The notes under the pieces are model-generated. The model worked only from the letters and a program-made list of their open reading frames with translations. It made no database searches and had not been told where the DNA came from. The position numbers were made by a program, and so were the translations under genes. A stretch of DNA of 64,000 nucleotides from Actinomycetota bacterium (GTDB taxonomy: Bacteria > Actinomycetota > Actinomycetes > Actinomycetales > Dermatophilaceae): assembly GCA_020161815.1 (NCBI GenBank), contig JAIUOP010000002.1, forward strand, positions 186,001 through 250,000. The letters are read 5' to 3'. Positions 1 through 8,867 of the stretch are shown one piece after another (position 1 is the stretch's first letter; the number at the start of each line of letters is the position of its first letter).

Positions 1-524
1 GCGAGGATGAAGCGGGTCACGAAGCTGAGGTAGTCGGACAGCGTCATCAGGTTGGCGGTCCCGCTGGCGGCGAAGTCGAGCAGGATGCCCACGACGAACG
101 GCAGGGAGTAGTGCGCCATGAAGACGCCCCCGAGGAACAGCGGGACGGCCGCGCCGATGAAGGACAGCGAGATCCGCTTCTCCTTCTTGGTCAGCCCGGG
201 CATGATGAACGCCCAGATCTGGTAGAGCCAGATGGGGCTGGAGACGATCACCCCGAGGAAGATCGCCAGGCTGAGCCGCTGTGAGAAGGCCGACGTGAGC
301 CCGGTGTAGGTCGTCTCGATCGTCCGGTCGGGGTGCGCGGCGGCATAGTCGTCGAACGGCTTGCGCAGGATGGCCAGCGCCGGGTCGTAGAGAAACCACC
401 CGAGGGCGCCGGCGGCGAAGAGGGCCAGCCCTGACTTCACGATGCGCGCGCGCAGCTCCCGCAGGTGATCGGCAAGCGGCATCCGCCCCTCGGGGTCACG
501 GGGGCGACGGCGCGGCAGGGCCAT
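1..524 (-). CDS. tatC: Sec-independent protein translocase TatC (partial, C-terminus beyond left edge)
   Basis: TatC is the multi-spanning receptor of the twin-arginine translocase, which exports folded proteins with RR signal peptides; it works with TatA encoded just upstream. About 174 N-terminal residues are visible. They include the family hallmark MPLADHLRELR before the first membrane helix and further hydrophobic helices (SLAIFLGVIVSSP, PLFLGGVFMAHY). The start at 524 gives a short Arg/Pro-rich cytoplasmic extension (MALPRRRPRDPEGR). An internal ATG at 482 would begin directly at MPLADHL and is an alternative. It lies 34 bp after tatA on the same strand, the usual order downstream of pafBC in actinobacterial proteasome clusters. 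The rest of the gene is outside the window. Confidence 0.96.
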   Translation of the reverse strand, partial: MALPRRRPRDPEGRMPLADHLRELRARIVKSGLALFAAGALGWFLYDPALAILRKPFDDYAAAHPDRTIETTYTGLTSAFSQRLSLAIFLGVIVSSPIWLYQIWAFIMPGLTKKEKRISLSFIGAAVPLFLGGVFMAHYSLPFVVGILLDFAASGTANLMTLSDYLSFVTRFIL

Positions 525-558
525 GGGTGGTGTCGTCAGGTCGAGGTGTCCCGAGCGC

Positions 559-834
559 TCAGGCGGAGCGATCCGGGCGGGTGTCGCCCACCGGCGGCGT
601 GACCGGGTCCACGACGTCGTCGACCTGCCGGTCCACCTTGGTGCCCTCGACGGTGGCCTGGCTCGCCTCGGTCCTGGCCGCTGCACTCTCGGCCTTCATC
701 TCGTCGACCTCGGACTTGAAGATCCGCATCGAGCGGCCGATGCTGCGTGCCGCGTCCGGGAGTCGCTTGAACCCGAAGAGGATGACGAAGGCCAGGACCA
801 GGATGATCAGGTGCCACGGCTTCAGTGCGCCCAT
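559..834 (-). CDS. tatA: twin-arginine translocase subunit TatA/TatE family
   Basis: This is the small pore-forming Tat subunit, 91 aa. It has one N-terminal transmembrane helix (about residues 7-21) followed by the conserved FGFKRLPDAARSIGRSMRIFKSE amphipathic segment, split here as FGFKRLPDAARS and IGRSMRIFKSE. A charged, Pro-rich cytoplasmic tail follows. The FG pair after the membrane helix and the LP..R signature are typical of TatA/E rather than TatB. It lies upstream of tatC in the same direction. A -10-like hexamer (TAGACT on the minus strand, 891-896) sits about 57 bases upstream of the ATG, so this gene probably has a real 5' leader. A purine-rich AAGGGA is a poor, distant ribosome site. 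Confidence 0.95.
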   Translation of the reverse strand: MGALKPWHLIILVLAFVILFGFKRLPDAARSIGRSMRIFKSEVDEMKAESAAARTEASQATVEGTKVDRQVDDVVDPVTPPVGDTRPDRSA

Positions 835-890
835 GAGGTGGGTGTCCCTTCACATTGCGTGCGTCGCCCGACTGTCGGTGCAACCGCTTC

Positions 891-896
891 AGTCTA
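891..896 (-). promoter_or_regulatory. candidate -10 hexamer for tatA-tatC
   Basis: TAGACT on the minus strand lies in the 109-bp gap between pafC and tatA. It matches the actinobacterial TANNNT -10 pattern and predicts a start near 884 with a leader of about 50 bases. No convincing -35 is visible. Confidence 0.4.
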
Positions 897-943
897 GACA
901 ACATGCGTTGGTCGTCCGTTGTCCCCGAACTGAGCGTTCCCTG

Positions 944-1918
944 TCAGCGGGGCGGGTAGGCCGCGAGCGCGGCGCCGGCCGCCTCCCGCACCGCCACGGC
1001 CAGCTCGGGCGGGCCGACCACGCTGACCTCACCCCCGAGCCGGAGGGCGAGTCGCACCAGCCACTCGGTGTCGGCGGTGCGCAGGTCGACCTCGCACCGG
1101 CCCTCGCCGAGGTCCCGGGTCGCCTCGACGGGGTAGTAGTCAGGGATCCAGCGGGCACTGCGGGCGAGGCGCATGGTCACGAGGAGGTCGTCCTCGGCCG
1201 GCTGGAAGATGCCGTCGCCGAGGTCGCGGGGGCGGGCGTCGGGAGGCAGGTCACCCCGCTCACCCGTCACGTCCATCGCCTCGATCCGGTCCAACCGGAA
1301 CATCCGCATCGCCTCGGCACGATGGCACCAGCCCTCGAGGTACCAGCGACCGTCCATCGTGACCACGCGCAGGGGGTCGACGTCACGCTCGGTGGACTCG
1401 TCCCGGCCCGGCACGAGGTAGTGCAGGCGCACCCGCTCGTGCCGCTCCGCCGCGCCTCGGGCCCGCGCCAGCAGGTCCTCGTCGACGTCGTCGGAGAGCC
1501 GCACGTCCACGCGGGACGCCGCCTCACCCACCGATCCGGCGGCCGCCTCCAGCTTGGCCAGGGCACGCTCGACGGCGTCCCGCTCCCCCAGCCCGGGCAC
1601 GGCGAGCAACGCACGCAGGCCCACGATCAGCGCGACCGCCTCGTCCATGCCCAGGCGCAGGGGCCGGGCGATGGTGTCGGCGTTGCGGAGGAAGACCCGC
1701 CCGCCCTCCCAGTCGGCGTCGATCAGCTCGTCCGGGAACTGGCCGTAGCCACACACGAACAGCAGCTCCAGGTCGCTCTCGAGCTGCTCGACGGTGATGC
1801 CCAGGCCCGCGGCGGCGGACTCGAGCTCGATCCCCTGCCGGTTGACCAGCCAGGGCACCATCGTGAGCAGGCGCGACAGCCTGGACAGGGCGTTCTCCGG
1901 CGCAGGTGGTCGGCTCAT
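944..1918 (-). CDS. pafC: WYL-domain transcriptional regulator PafC
   Basis: This is a 324-aa HTH plus WYL-domain protein. With PafB it forms the PafBC complex that in mycobacteria activates RecA/LexA-independent DNA-damage genes. The N-terminal part (about 1-75) resembles a winged helix; the middle holds the WYL core (RVRLHYLVPGRDEST, RWYLEGWCHRAEAMRMFRLDRI, here given as separate motifs); the C-terminal WCX-like part follows. The ATG at 1918 overlaps the pafB stop in an ATGA junction, so the two are translationally coupled. A longer in-frame extension exists but would run through pafB. It is the last regulator before tatA. Confidence 0.93.
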   Translation of the reverse strand: MSRPPAPENALSRLSRLLTMVPWLVNRQGIELESAAAGLGITVEQLESDLELLFVCGYGQFPDELIDADWEGGRVFLRNADTIARPLRLGMDEAVALIVGLRALLAVPGLGERDAVERALAKLEAAAGSVGEAASRVDVRLSDDVDEDLLARARGAAERHERVRLHYLVPGRDESTERDVDPLRVVTMDGRWYLEGWCHRAEAMRMFRLDRIEAMDVTGERGDLPPDARPRDLGDGIFQPAEDDLLVTMRLARSARWIPDYYPVEATRDLGEGRCEVDLRTADTEWLVRLALRLGGEVSVVGPPELAVAVREAAGAALAAYPPR

Positions 1919-2919
1919 CGCGCCTCTCCCTCCCCGGCCGTGCTTCCCTCGCCGAGGGCGGCCCGCAGTCGAGCGATCACGGCCTGCCTCAGGTCGTGGG
2001 GCTGCTCCACGACGACATCGGCGCCATGCGCAGCGACCTCGCCCGCGAACTCGTCGACATCGGAGTAGTCGATGTCGACCAGCGACCACTGGTCGTCGAC
2101 CTCCCCCACGGACCGCGCCCGGCGCCGGAGCAGGTGCCCGCGCCCGGAGCGCACCCGCAGGATCGCCGGACTGTGCTGGGTGGGCGTGGTCGAGCGGCTC
2201 ACCATCAGGTGCGGGTCGTGGTCCGCAGGCACCTCGAAGGATCCCGGTCGCCCGGCCGTGCGCACCGACCCGGCGATGCGCGAGAGCCGGAACACCCGTG
2301 GCGCCTGCCGGTCGAGGTCGAAGCCGGTGAGGTACCACCGCCCGTGCCAGAGGAGCACGCGCCACGGCTGGACCTGCCGGGTCATCGTGTCGTCGGAGTC
2401 GGGCCGTCGGTACTCGAAGGTCACCGGCACCCGCCGGAGCGCCGCGTCCTTGAGGGCATCGAAGGAGGGCTCGGTGGTCCGGAGCCGGGGCTCGATGCCG
2501 ATGAGGGACTCCTCGTCACGCTCGACGTCGGCGGCGCGCAGCTTGCGTAGGGCCTGGGCCGCGGCGGACCCCAGCGAGGCCTGGGCCCAGGCCCGGCTCG
2601 CCAGCCCCAGCACCGCCAGCTCGTCGCGCTCGAAGGTCAGGTCCGGCAGGGCGTACTCGCGCTGGTCGATGCGGTAGCCCTGGTCGTCGTCCCAGCCGGC
2701 CGAGACCTCCTCGGTGACGAGCGGGATGCCGAGTTCCCGGAGCTCGTCCTTGTCACGCTCGAAGGTCCGGTCGAAGGCCTCGTCCGTCGGAGCGGAGGCG
2801 TACTGCGGCACCATCTGGCGGATGCGCGCCTTGGTCAGCGGTCGGCGGGTGTACAGCAGGACGAGGACCAGGTTGAGCAGCCGCTCCGTCTTGGCCGCGG
2901 GGCCGGTGGGAGCGCTCAT
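1915..2919 (-). CDS. pafB: WYL-domain transcriptional regulator PafB
   Basis: This 334-aa protein is the partner of PafC. The N-terminal helix-turn-helix includes KTERLLNLVLVLLYTRRPLT. A WYL domain around residues 145-235 includes GRWYLTGFDLDRQAPRVFRL, and a C-terminal WCX-type domain follows. It overlaps pafC by 4 bp. PafBC senses single-stranded DNA in mycobacteria; the same role is inferred here. A TAGCGT hexamer (minus strand, 2928-2933) ends 8 bases before the ATG, so transcription may start at or next to the start codon. The gene is divergent from the DUF3866 gene, with only 52 bp between starts. It is transcribed separately from pafA because plus-strand DUF3866 and two FKBP genes intervene. 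Confidence 0.94.
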   Translation of the reverse strand: MSAPTGPAAKTERLLNLVLVLLYTRRPLTKARIRQMVPQYASAPTDEAFDRTFERDKDELRELGIPLVTEEVSAGWDDDQGYRIDQREYALPDLTFERDELAVLGLASRAWAQASLGSAAAQALRKLRAADVERDEESLIGIEPRLRTTEPSFDALKDAALRRVPVTFEYRRPDSDDTMTRQVQPWRVLLWHGRWYLTGFDLDRQAPRVFRLSRIAGSVRTAGRPGSFEVPADHDPHLMVSRSTTPTQHSPAILRVRSGRGHLLRRRARSVGEVDDQWSLVDIDYSDVDEFAGEVAAHGADVVVEQPHDLRQAVIARLRAALGEGSTAGEGEAR

Positions 2920-2971
2920 GGCGCCTCACGCTACCCGAGGTCCGGCGCCCGTTCCGGCTACGCTCGCCCCC

Positions 2972-4087
2972 GTGATGTCGTGGCGTCGGGGAACCATCTC
3001 TCGAGAAGTCCGCCGGTGGGCCGGGGCGGTGGAGTATGCCGTCGAGCTGGCCGCCCCCGACGCCTCCGGACTCCCCCCGGAGATCCGTGCACTCGCCTAC
3101 GTGGACATGGTCGGCGAACCCCGCCCGGGTGACGGGGTGCTCCTCAATGCCAGCGCACTGGTCAAGGGGCTGGGCACCGGGGGCCTGGCCTTCGTCGTCG
3201 CCGTCCCCGAGCGGCTCCCGGAGGACGTCTGCGGCCCCGGGCACATCGTCAAGGCCCGCTACACACCACAGCAGCAGATGTTCCTCGCCATCGACGAGCA
3301 GGACAGCCCCCACCACGGCATCCTCGCGGGCCGTGAGGGTGAGGAGCCCACGCTCGAGGGCCTCCCGGTGGTCGTCGCGGACCTTCACTCGGCACTGCCG
3401 GCCGTGCTCGCCGGCCTCCGCGTGGAGCGGCCGGGGGCTCGCGTCGTCTACGTGATGACCGACGGCGGTGCCCTGCCGCTGGCCTTCTCCCGGACGGTCG
3501 CCGGGCTGCGCGACGCGGGCTGGTTGGCCTCGACGGTCACCGTGGGCCAGGCCTTCGGTGGGGACCACGAGGCGGTCACCGTGCACAGCGCCCTGCTGGC
3601 CGCTCGTCACGTGCTGGACGCCGACGTCGTCGTTGTCTGCCAGGGCCCCGGCAATGTCGGGACGGGCACGCCCTGGGGGTTCACCGGCGTCGCCGCGGGC
3701 GAGGCGCTGAACGCCGCGGGCATCCTCGGCGGCACGCCGATCGCCTCGCTGCGCGTCTCCTTCGGCGACGCCCGCCCACGCCACCGCGGGATCTCCCACC
3801 ACAGCCGGACGGCATACGGACGGGTGTGCCTGGTCCCTGCCGTGGTTCCCTACGCGATGCCCACCAACGCCGAGCAGGCCCTCGTCGCCGAGCAGGCTGC
3901 GGAGCTGGCGTCGGGAGCCGCGGCCACGCTCACGGCGGTGGCGGTGGAGACCACGGGAGTCCTCGAGGCGCTCAGGAACGCGCCGGTGGGCCTGTCGACG
4001 ATGGGTCGTGGGCTGGACACGGACCCGGAGGCCTTCGTCGCGGCCGCCGTGGCCGGACGGTATGCCGCGTCCCTTCTCCCCCGCTGA
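2972..4087 (+). CDS. DUF3866 family protein
   Basis: This conserved actinobacterial protein of unknown function (371 aa) belongs to DUF3866. Recognisable stretches are MVGEPRPGDGVLLN, VKARYTPQQQMF, VYVMTDGGALPLAFSR, QAFGGDHEAVT and CQGPGNVGTGTPWGF. The last, with later GISHHSRTAYGR, looks like a conserved active or binding site, but no reaction is known. No membrane segment or signal peptide is visible. I chose GTG 2972 because a TACGCT hexamer (2959-2964) ends exactly 7 bases before it; ATG 2975 is the immediate alternative. It faces the FKBP gene convergently and is divergent from pafB. It is a frequent neighbour of pafBC, so a link to protein quality control or DNA damage is only contextual. 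Confidence 0.88.
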   Translation: MMSWRRGTISREVRRWAGAVEYAVELAAPDASGLPPEIRALAYVDMVGEPRPGDGVLLNASALVKGLGTGGLAFVVAVPERLPEDVCGPGHIVKARYTPQQQMFLAIDEQDSPHHGILAGREGEEPTLEGLPVVVADLHSALPAVLAGLRVERPGARVVYVMTDGGALPLAFSRTVAGLRDAGWLASTVTVGQAFGGDHEAVTVHSALLAARHVLDADVVVVCQGPGNVGTGTPWGFTGVAAGEALNAAGILGGTPIASLRVSFGDARPRHRGISHHSRTAYGRVCLVPAVVPYAMPTNAEQALVAEQAAELASGAAATLTAVAVETTGVLEALRNAPVGLSTMGRGLDTDPEAFVAAAVAGRYAASLLPR

Positions 4088-4108
4088 ACGACAGTCAAGC
4101 GGGCTGGG

Positions 4109-4495
4109 TCAGCGCACGTCGACGAGGTCGACCACGAAGATCAGGGTCTCGCCGCCCTTGATGGCCGCCCCGGCGCCACGGTCGCCGTAGCCCTTGTGCG
4201 GGGGGATGACGAGCTTGCGTCGGCCTCCGACCTTCATGCCGACGATGCCCTCGTCCCAGCCGGCGATGACCATGCCCACGCCGAGCCGGAAGTCCAGGGG
4301 CGCACCGCGGTTCCACGAGGCGTCGAACTCCTCACCAGTGGAGTGGGCCACCCCGACGTAGTGGGCGCTCACGGTGCTGCCAGGTGTGGCCTCGGCGCCG
4401 TCACCGACCCAGATGTCCTCGACGACGAGGTCGGAGGGCGGGGTGTCGCCGGGGAAGTCGATCTCGGGCTTGGTGGTCTTCGGGTCGAAGGGCAT
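4109..4495 (-). CDS. FKBP-type peptidyl-prolyl cis-trans isomerase (cytosolic, single domain)
   Basis: This is a 128-aa single-domain FKBP that catalyses proline isomerisation in the cytoplasm. Family motifs are VSAHYVGVAHSTGEEFDASW, PLDFRLGVGMVIAGWDEGI, KLVIPPHKGYGDRG and a final LIFVVDLVDV strand. The key aromatic and acidic pocket residues (Y, D, W of the GWDEG motif) are present. There is no signal peptide. It lies 44 bp downstream of the FKBP lipoprotein gene, between pafA and pafBC. A typical Mycobacterium cluster lacks this insertion, but FKBP genes are often found beside pafA in other actinobacteria. Confidence 0.95.
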   Translation of the reverse strand: MPFDPKTTKPEIDFPGDTPPSDLVVEDIWVGDGAEATPGSTVSAHYVGVAHSTGEEFDASWNRGAPLDFRLGVGMVIAGWDEGIVGMKVGGRRKLVIPPHKGYGDRGAGAAIKGGETLIFVVDLVDVR

Positions 4496-4539
4496 GGTGA
4501 TGGCTCCTGGTCGGGGTGGTGGGCGAACGGACGGTTGAG

Positions 4540-5493
4540 TCAGTAGGCCGCGAGGATGTCGACGACGAACACGAGCGTGTCCGTGCCGGAGATGGTGGGC
4601 GGGTTGCCGTTGGCGCCGTAGCCCTCGGCCGGGGGGACGACGAGGAGCAGGCGGGAACCGACCTTCTGGCCCTTGACGGCCTTGTCCCAGCCGCTGATGA
4701 CCTTGCCCTGGCCGACGGGGAACTGGAAGTACTTCGGGTCGTGGGAGGCCGAGGAGTCGAAGACCGACCCGTCCTTCCACAGCGCGCCGGTGTAGCTCAC
4801 GCGCACAGTCTGACCGTCGGCCACCTCGGCGCCCTCGCCGGTGATGAGGGGCTGGACGACCAGTTCCGCCGGGGGCTGCGCCTCGGCCGGGATGGTGATG
4901 ACCGCGGGGGTGTCGGTGCCCGTGAACTCGACGCTCGGCAGCTCGGGCTTGGGCTCGACGGCGGCACCCTTGGCCTCGGCCAGGGGCTGGGTCGCCCCCA
5001 AGATGTCGATGACGAAGACGACCGAGTCGGTGGCCTTGAGCCCGGCGGAGGCGTTGCCCTCGGCGCCGAAGACGTCCTTCTGCGCGGCGGCGACGAGGAC
5101 GCGGCTGCCGACCTTCTTGCCGGGAAGGGAGGTCTTGATGGCGGCGAAGAGCTGGTCGGAGGCCAGGTCGACACCGGCCGTGGAGCCGGCGGCCCAGGTG
5201 CTGTCGACGACCTTCCCGTCGGTGCCGTTGACGATGACGGCGTTGATGGTGGCGATGTCGTCCTTGGTCACGGCGGCGCCGCCGCCCTCGGTGATCACCT
5301 TCGAGACGGTGGAGGTGGCCTTGAGGGGCATCTTGGCGATGGTGACCGTCGGCGCGGTGGCGGGGTCACTGCCCTCGACCTTGATGCCACCCAGCACGTC
5401 GCCGGCCGGGGTGGTCGAGGAGCCGCAGCCGGCGGCGAGGAGGACGCAGGCGCAGGCCAGGGCGGCGAGCGCGGAACGACGGGGAGTGTGCAC
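4540..5493 (-). CDS. FKBP-type peptidyl-prolyl isomerase lipoprotein with two FKBP-like domains
   Basis: This 317-aa exported lipoprotein has an N-terminal hydrophobic segment ending in a lipobox (LLAAGC, Cys at about residue 23), so it is anchored outside the membrane. Residues about 60-185 form a degenerate FKBP-like domain: the VFVIDILGA strand is kept but the GWDEG-like core is not. Residues about 205-317 form a canonical FKBP domain with VRVSYTGALWKDGSVFDSS, ISGWDKAVKGQKVGSR and VPPAEGYGANG. The start is GTG 5493, with a weak AAGG ribosome site 5-6 bases upstream. It probably helps fold exported proteins. The first domain has probably lost catalysis and may act as a chaperone; that is inference. 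Confidence 0.94.
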   Translation of the reverse strand: MHTPRRSALAALACACVLLAAGCGSSTTPAGDVLGGIKVEGSDPATAPTVTIAKMPLKATSTVSKVITEGGGAAVTKDDIATINAVIVNGTDGKVVDSTWAAGSTAGVDLASDQLFAAIKTSLPGKKVGSRVLVAAAQKDVFGAEGNASAGLKATDSVVFVIDILGATQPLAEAKGAAVEPKPELPSVEFTGTDTPAVITIPAEAQPPAELVVQPLITGEGAEVADGQTVRVSYTGALWKDGSVFDSSASHDPKYFQFPVGQGKVISGWDKAVKGQKVGSRLLLVVPPAEGYGANGNPPTISGTDTLVFVVDILAAY

Positions 5494-5592
5494 GAGAGAG
5501 CCTTCGCGTGGGGGGGTACAACAGCCGTCAACGATAACCGCGCCCGCTGTGCGCCCGGAAACTGCCGTGCGGCGCGCTCGCCGGCCGGTGCC

Positions 5593-6987
5593 TCACGCCG
5601 GTGGCGGCAGGGTGCCCTCGATCGTGGCGATCAACCGGTCGACGCGAGGGTCCGAGGCGAGGAAGGGGTCCTTGCACAGCACCGTGCGCTGCGCCTGGTC
5701 GTTGAGTTTGAGGTGGACCCAGTCGACGGTGAAGTCCCGCCGGTGGCGCTGGGCGGCCCGGATGAAGTCGCCGCGGAGCTTGGCCCGGGTCGTCGGTGGC
5801 GCGACGACCTTGGCCCGGAAGGTCTCGACGTCGGTGACCACACGTCGGGCACGCCCGCGTCGCTCGAGCAGGTAGAACAGCCCGCGGTCCCGCCTGATGT
5901 CGTGGTAGGCGAGGTCGAGCTGGGCCAGGCGGGGGTCCTCCAGGCCCAGCCCGTGGCGCGAGGCGTACTCGTCGAGCAGTCGGCGCTTGATGACCCAGTC
6001 GATCTCGGTGTCGACCCGCCCGAGGTCGTCGGCCTCGATGGCGTCGAGGGTGCGGGTCCACAGGTCGAGGACCCGACCGTGCTCGGGGTCGGCGGCGCCG
6101 TGCTCGGCCACGAAGTCCACGGCGCGGGCGAGGTACTCGCGCTGGATGTCCAGGGCCGTCGCGGTCCGACCGCTGGCCAGGCGCACCGCGCGGCGTCCGG
6201 TGGGGTCGTGGCTGATCTCCCGGATCGCCCGGATCGGGTTCTCCAGGGTCAGGTCACGCAGCGGCACCCCCTCCTCCAGCATGCGCAGGACGAGGTCGCC
6301 GGAGCCGACCTTGAGCAACGTGGTGGTCTCGCTCATGTTGGAGTCGCCGACGATGACGTGCAGGCGGCGGTAGTGCTCGGCATCGGCGTGCGGCTCGTCG
6401 CGGGTGTTGATGATCGGCCGGGACCGGGTCGTGGCCGAGGACACGCCCTCCCAGATGTGGTCGGCCCGCTGGCTCACGGCGAAGGTGGCCCCCCGCGACG
6501 TGCGCACGATCCGGCCGGCGCCGCAGATGAGCTGGCGGGAGATGAGGAAGGGCAGCAGACCCTCGGAGATGGTGCCGAAGTCCCCGGTGCGTCGCACGAG
6601 GAAGTTCTCGTGGCAGCCGTAGGAGTTCCCGGCCGAGTCGGTGTTGTTCTTGAAGACGAAGATGTCCCCCCGGACGCCGTCGGCCACCATCCGCTCCTGG
6701 GCATCGGCGGCCAGGGCCTCGACGATCCGCTCCCCCGCCCGGTCGTGGACGACGACCTGGCGCAAAGAGTCGCACTCGGCCGTGGCGTACTCGGGGTGCG
6801 ATCCGACGTCGAGGTAGAGGCGGGCACCGTTGGTGAGGAAGACATTGCTCGAGCGGCCCCAGGCGACCACCTTGCGGAAGAGGTAGCGAGCCACCTCGTC
6901 CGGGGTCAGCGTGCGCTGGCCACCGGCGGCACAGGTGATCCCGAACTCGGTCTCGATCCCGAAGATCCGGCGCGGGTGCTCGGCCAT
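5593..6987 (-). CDS. pafA: Pup-protein ligase PafA
   Basis: PafA uses ATP to phosphorylate the C-terminal Glu of Pup and join it to substrate lysines. The protein is 464 aa, from the glutamine-synthetase/carboxylate-amine ligase fold. Visible hallmarks are [13 protein letters not shown] with the Mg/ATP glutamates, [44 protein letters not shown] and [13 protein letters not shown]. The ATG at 6987 shares its first base with the prcA stop (TGATG), so it is coupled to the proteasome core genes. It completes the pup-prcB-prcA-pafA run. Confidence 0.98.
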   Translation of the reverse strand: MAEHPRRIFGIETEFGITCAAGGQRTLTPDEVARYLFRKVVAWGRSSNVFLTNGARLYLDVGSHPEYATAECDSLRQVVVHDRAGERIVEALAADAQERMVADGVRGDIFVFKNNTDSAGNSYGCHENFLVRRTGDFGTISEGLLPFLISRQLICGAGRIVRTSRGATFAVSQRADHIWEGVSSATTRSRPIINTRDEPHADAEHYRRLHVIVGDSNMSETTTLLKVGSGDLVLRMLEEGVPLRDLTLENPIRAIREISHDPTGRRAVRLASGRTATALDIQREYLARAVDFVAEHGAADPEHGRVLDLWTRTLDAIEADDLGRVDTEIDWVIKRRLLDEYASRHGLGLEDPRLAQLDLAYHDIRRDRGLFYLLERRGRARRVVTDVETFRAKVVAPPTTRAKLRGDFIRAAQRHRRDFTVDWVHLKLNDQAQRTVLCKDPFLASDPRVDRLIATIEGTLPPPA

Positions 6988-7802
6988 CAGTCCTCGCCGT
7001 GGGGGCGCTGGGTCTGCGGGTTGCTCGCCGCCTGACGTGGGCTGTCCCCGGGGTGGGCACCGGCCTCGTCGTCCCGTGGTGAGCCGTCCTCGCTCGCCGT
7101 CTCGCCGCCGAGCAGGCGCGTCAGGGCCGGGCCGGAGATCCGCCGGAAGGTGCGTCGGGGACGGCTCCGGTCGAGCAGGGCCACCTCGAGCTGGTCGGCG
7201 CCGAGGTCGCGATCGGCGCCGGCGCCGGACCGGTCCTTGCCGAGGAGGCCCACTGCGAGCTGGATCGCGGCCGCCAGCGAGGTCGAGGGGGACCACGCCG
7301 CCGAGAGGCCCTCCTCGATCGCCTCGGCCGCACCGCCCATGGCGACGCAGCCGCGTTCGTCCGCGACCGAGCCGTCGTAGGTGAGCCGATAGATCTGGTC
7401 GCCCTCGGGGTCCGCGCCGACCTCGGCGACGACGATCTCCACCTCGTAGGGCTTGGACTCCTGGGTGAAGACGGTCCCGAGGGTCTGGGCATAGGCGTTG
7501 GCCAGGCCCCGGGCCGTGACGTCGCTGCGGTCGTACGAGTAGCCGCGCAGGTCGGCATACCGGACCCCCGCGACGCGAAGGTTCTCGAACTCGTTGTACT
7601 TCCCGACCGCCGCGAACCCGATCCGGTCGTAGATCTCGGAGACCTTGTGCAGCGTGCGCGAGTGGTTCTCCGCGATGAAGGCGATGCCGGCGGCGCAGGT
7701 GAGGACGATGACCGACCGGCCGCGCGCAATGCCCTTGCGCGCGAAGTCGGCCCGGTCCTTCATCAGCTGCTCGGGCGAGACGTAGAAGGGCATCTGGCTC
7801 AT
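6987..7802 (-). CDS. prcA: proteasome alpha subunit PrcA
   Basis: This is the alpha-ring subunit of the 20S core (271 aa); it gates substrate entry and docks the Arc/Mpa ATPase. The N-terminus carries the [22 protein letters not shown] helix segment typical of bacterial alpha subunits. The body has [29 protein letters not shown] and later [17 protein letters not shown] motifs. The C-terminal 50 residues are a charged, low-complexity tail. It overlaps prcB by 4 bp (ATGA) and pafA by 1 bp. No catalytic Thr is expected. Confidence 0.97.
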   Translation of the reverse strand: MSQMPFYVSPEQLMKDRADFARKGIARGRSVIVLTCAAGIAFIAENHSRTLHKVSEIYDRIGFAAVGKYNEFENLRVAGVRYADLRGYSYDRSDVTARGLANAYAQTLGTVFTQESKPYEVEIVVAEVGADPEGDQIYRLTYDGSVADERGCVAMGGAAEAIEEGLSAAWSPSTSLAAAIQLAVGLLGKDRSGAGADRDLGADQLEVALLDRSRPRRTFRRISGPALTRLLGGETASEDGSPRDDEAGAHPGDSPRQAASNPQTQRPHGED

Positions 7803-8626
7803 GGCACGCCTCCCGGGTTGCCGCGACGGTCCGCGATCAGCGCCTCGACCACGGCGGCCACCTGCTCGTCCGTGGCGAAGCGCACCCCATCGGCATCGAT
7901 GAGGGCCACCGTGGGCCAGATCCGGCGACCGACGTCTGGCCCGCCGGTCGCGCTGTCGTCATCGGCTGCGTCCCACAGCGCCTCGACCGCCACCCGGAGC
8001 GCGACCTCGGGCGCGCTCTCGCGGCGGTAGAGCTTCTTGAGGGCACCCCGGGCGAAGAGCGACCCGGAGCCCACGCTGTGGTGGTCGTGCTCCTCGTAGC
8101 AGCCGCCGGTCACGTCATAGGAGAAGATGCGGCCCCGCTGGGCCTCGAGGTCGAAGCCGGCGAACAAGGGCACGACCGAGAGCCCCTGCATGGCCATCCC
8201 GAGGTTCCCGCGGATCATCGAGGCCAGCCGGTTCGCCTTGCCCTCGAGGGACATCAGCGTGCCCTCGATCTTCTCGTAGTGCTCGAGCTCGACCTGGAAG
8301 AGTCGCACGAGCTCGATGGCCAGGCCGGCCGTGCCGGCGATCCCCACCGCCGAGAACTCGTCGGCGGCGAAGACCTTCTCCATCTCCCGGTTCGCGATGA
8401 GGTTGCCCATCGTCGCGCGGCGATCACCGGCGATGAGGACGCCCCCGGCATACGTCAGGGTGACGATCGTCGTGCCGTGGGGGGCCTCGATCGAGGCTCC
8501 CGCGGGCAGCCGACGGCCGCTCGGGAGCACGCCCGGGGCGTGGTCGAGGAGGAACTCGGTGAAGGAGGAGGAGCCCGCCGCGAGGTATGCCGCGGGGAGC
8601 CGCCCGCCGTCCGCTGCGGCCGTCAC
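7799..8626 (-). CDS. prcB: proteasome beta subunit PrcB
   Basis: This is the catalytic beta subunit (275 aa, N-terminal threonine hydrolase). A propeptide of about 51 residues ends at Gly before [21 protein letters not shown], where the first Thr becomes the nucleophile after autocleavage. The conserved Asp and Lys in the [11 protein letters not shown] region and the following NREMEKVF support the family. The GTG start at 8626 overlaps the pup stop (GTGA), the normal tight pup-prcB coupling. This start leaves a propeptide of typical length. Confidence 0.97.
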   Translation of the reverse strand: MTAAADGGRLPAAYLAAGSSSFTEFLLDHAPGVLPSGRRLPAGASIEAPHGTTIVTLTYAGGVLIAGDRRATMGNLIANREMEKVFAADEFSAVGIAGTAGLAIELVRLFQVELEHYEKIEGTLMSLEGKANRLASMIRGNLGMAMQGLSVVPLFAGFDLEAQRGRIFSYDVTGGCYEEHDHHSVGSGSLFARGALKKLYRRESAPEVALRVAVEALWDAADDDSATGGPDVGRRIWPTVALIDADGVRFATDEQVAAVVEALIADRRGNPGGVP

Positions 8627-8820
8627 TGGCCGCCCTTCTGGACGAAACCGCGCACGAACTCCTCGGCGTTGCTCTCCAGCACCCCGTCGATCTCGTCGAG
8701 GAGGTCGTCGATCTCCTGGGACTGCACGGCCGGGGCCGCGGGCACGGGGGTGGGCAGGTCCGCGCCGTCGTCGGGGCCGTCGCCCTGCCGGGTGCGCCTG
8801 ATCTGTTCCTGGCCGGCCAT
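8623..8820 (-). CDS. pup: prokaryotic ubiquitin-like protein Pup
   Basis: This is a 65-aa disordered protein tag. Its C-terminus reads [11 protein letters not shown]. The terminal Gln shows this is the form that must be deamidated to Glu by Dop before PafA can ligate it, which fits the dop gene just upstream. The [19 protein letters not shown] coiled-coil segment is the part that Arc/Mpa binds. A strong AGGAGG lies 5 bases before the ATG. It overlaps prcB by 4 bp. Confidence 0.98.
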   Translation of the reverse strand: MAGQEQIRRTRQGDGPDDGADLPTPVPAAPAVQSQEIDDLLDEIDGVLESNAEEFVRGFVQKGGQ

Positions 8821-8859
8821 GACTGCCTCCTGGGGGATCGCCGGATCGGGTCTGGGCCG

Positions 8860-8865
8860 AGCCTA
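8860..8865 (-). promoter_or_regulatory. candidate -10 hexamer for pup-prcB-prcA-pafA
   Basis: TAGGCT on the minus strand is immediately beyond the dop stop codon and about 40 bases before the pup ATG, giving a leader of about 33 bases that holds the AGGAGG site. It suggests the proteasome core genes can be transcribed apart from dop. Confidence 0.45.
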
Positions 8866-8867
8866 GT

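Noticed and set aside
2714..2971. Extended N-terminus of the DUF3866 protein
   Set aside because: The extra frame overlaps pafB antisense, and GTG 2972 is placed exactly by the TACGCT hexamer.
4516..7035. 839-codon plus-strand open frame opposite pafA and the FKBP lipoprotein gene
   Set aside because: Antisense shadow; composition is Gly/Asp/Val-rich with no domain, while pafA on the other strand is certain.
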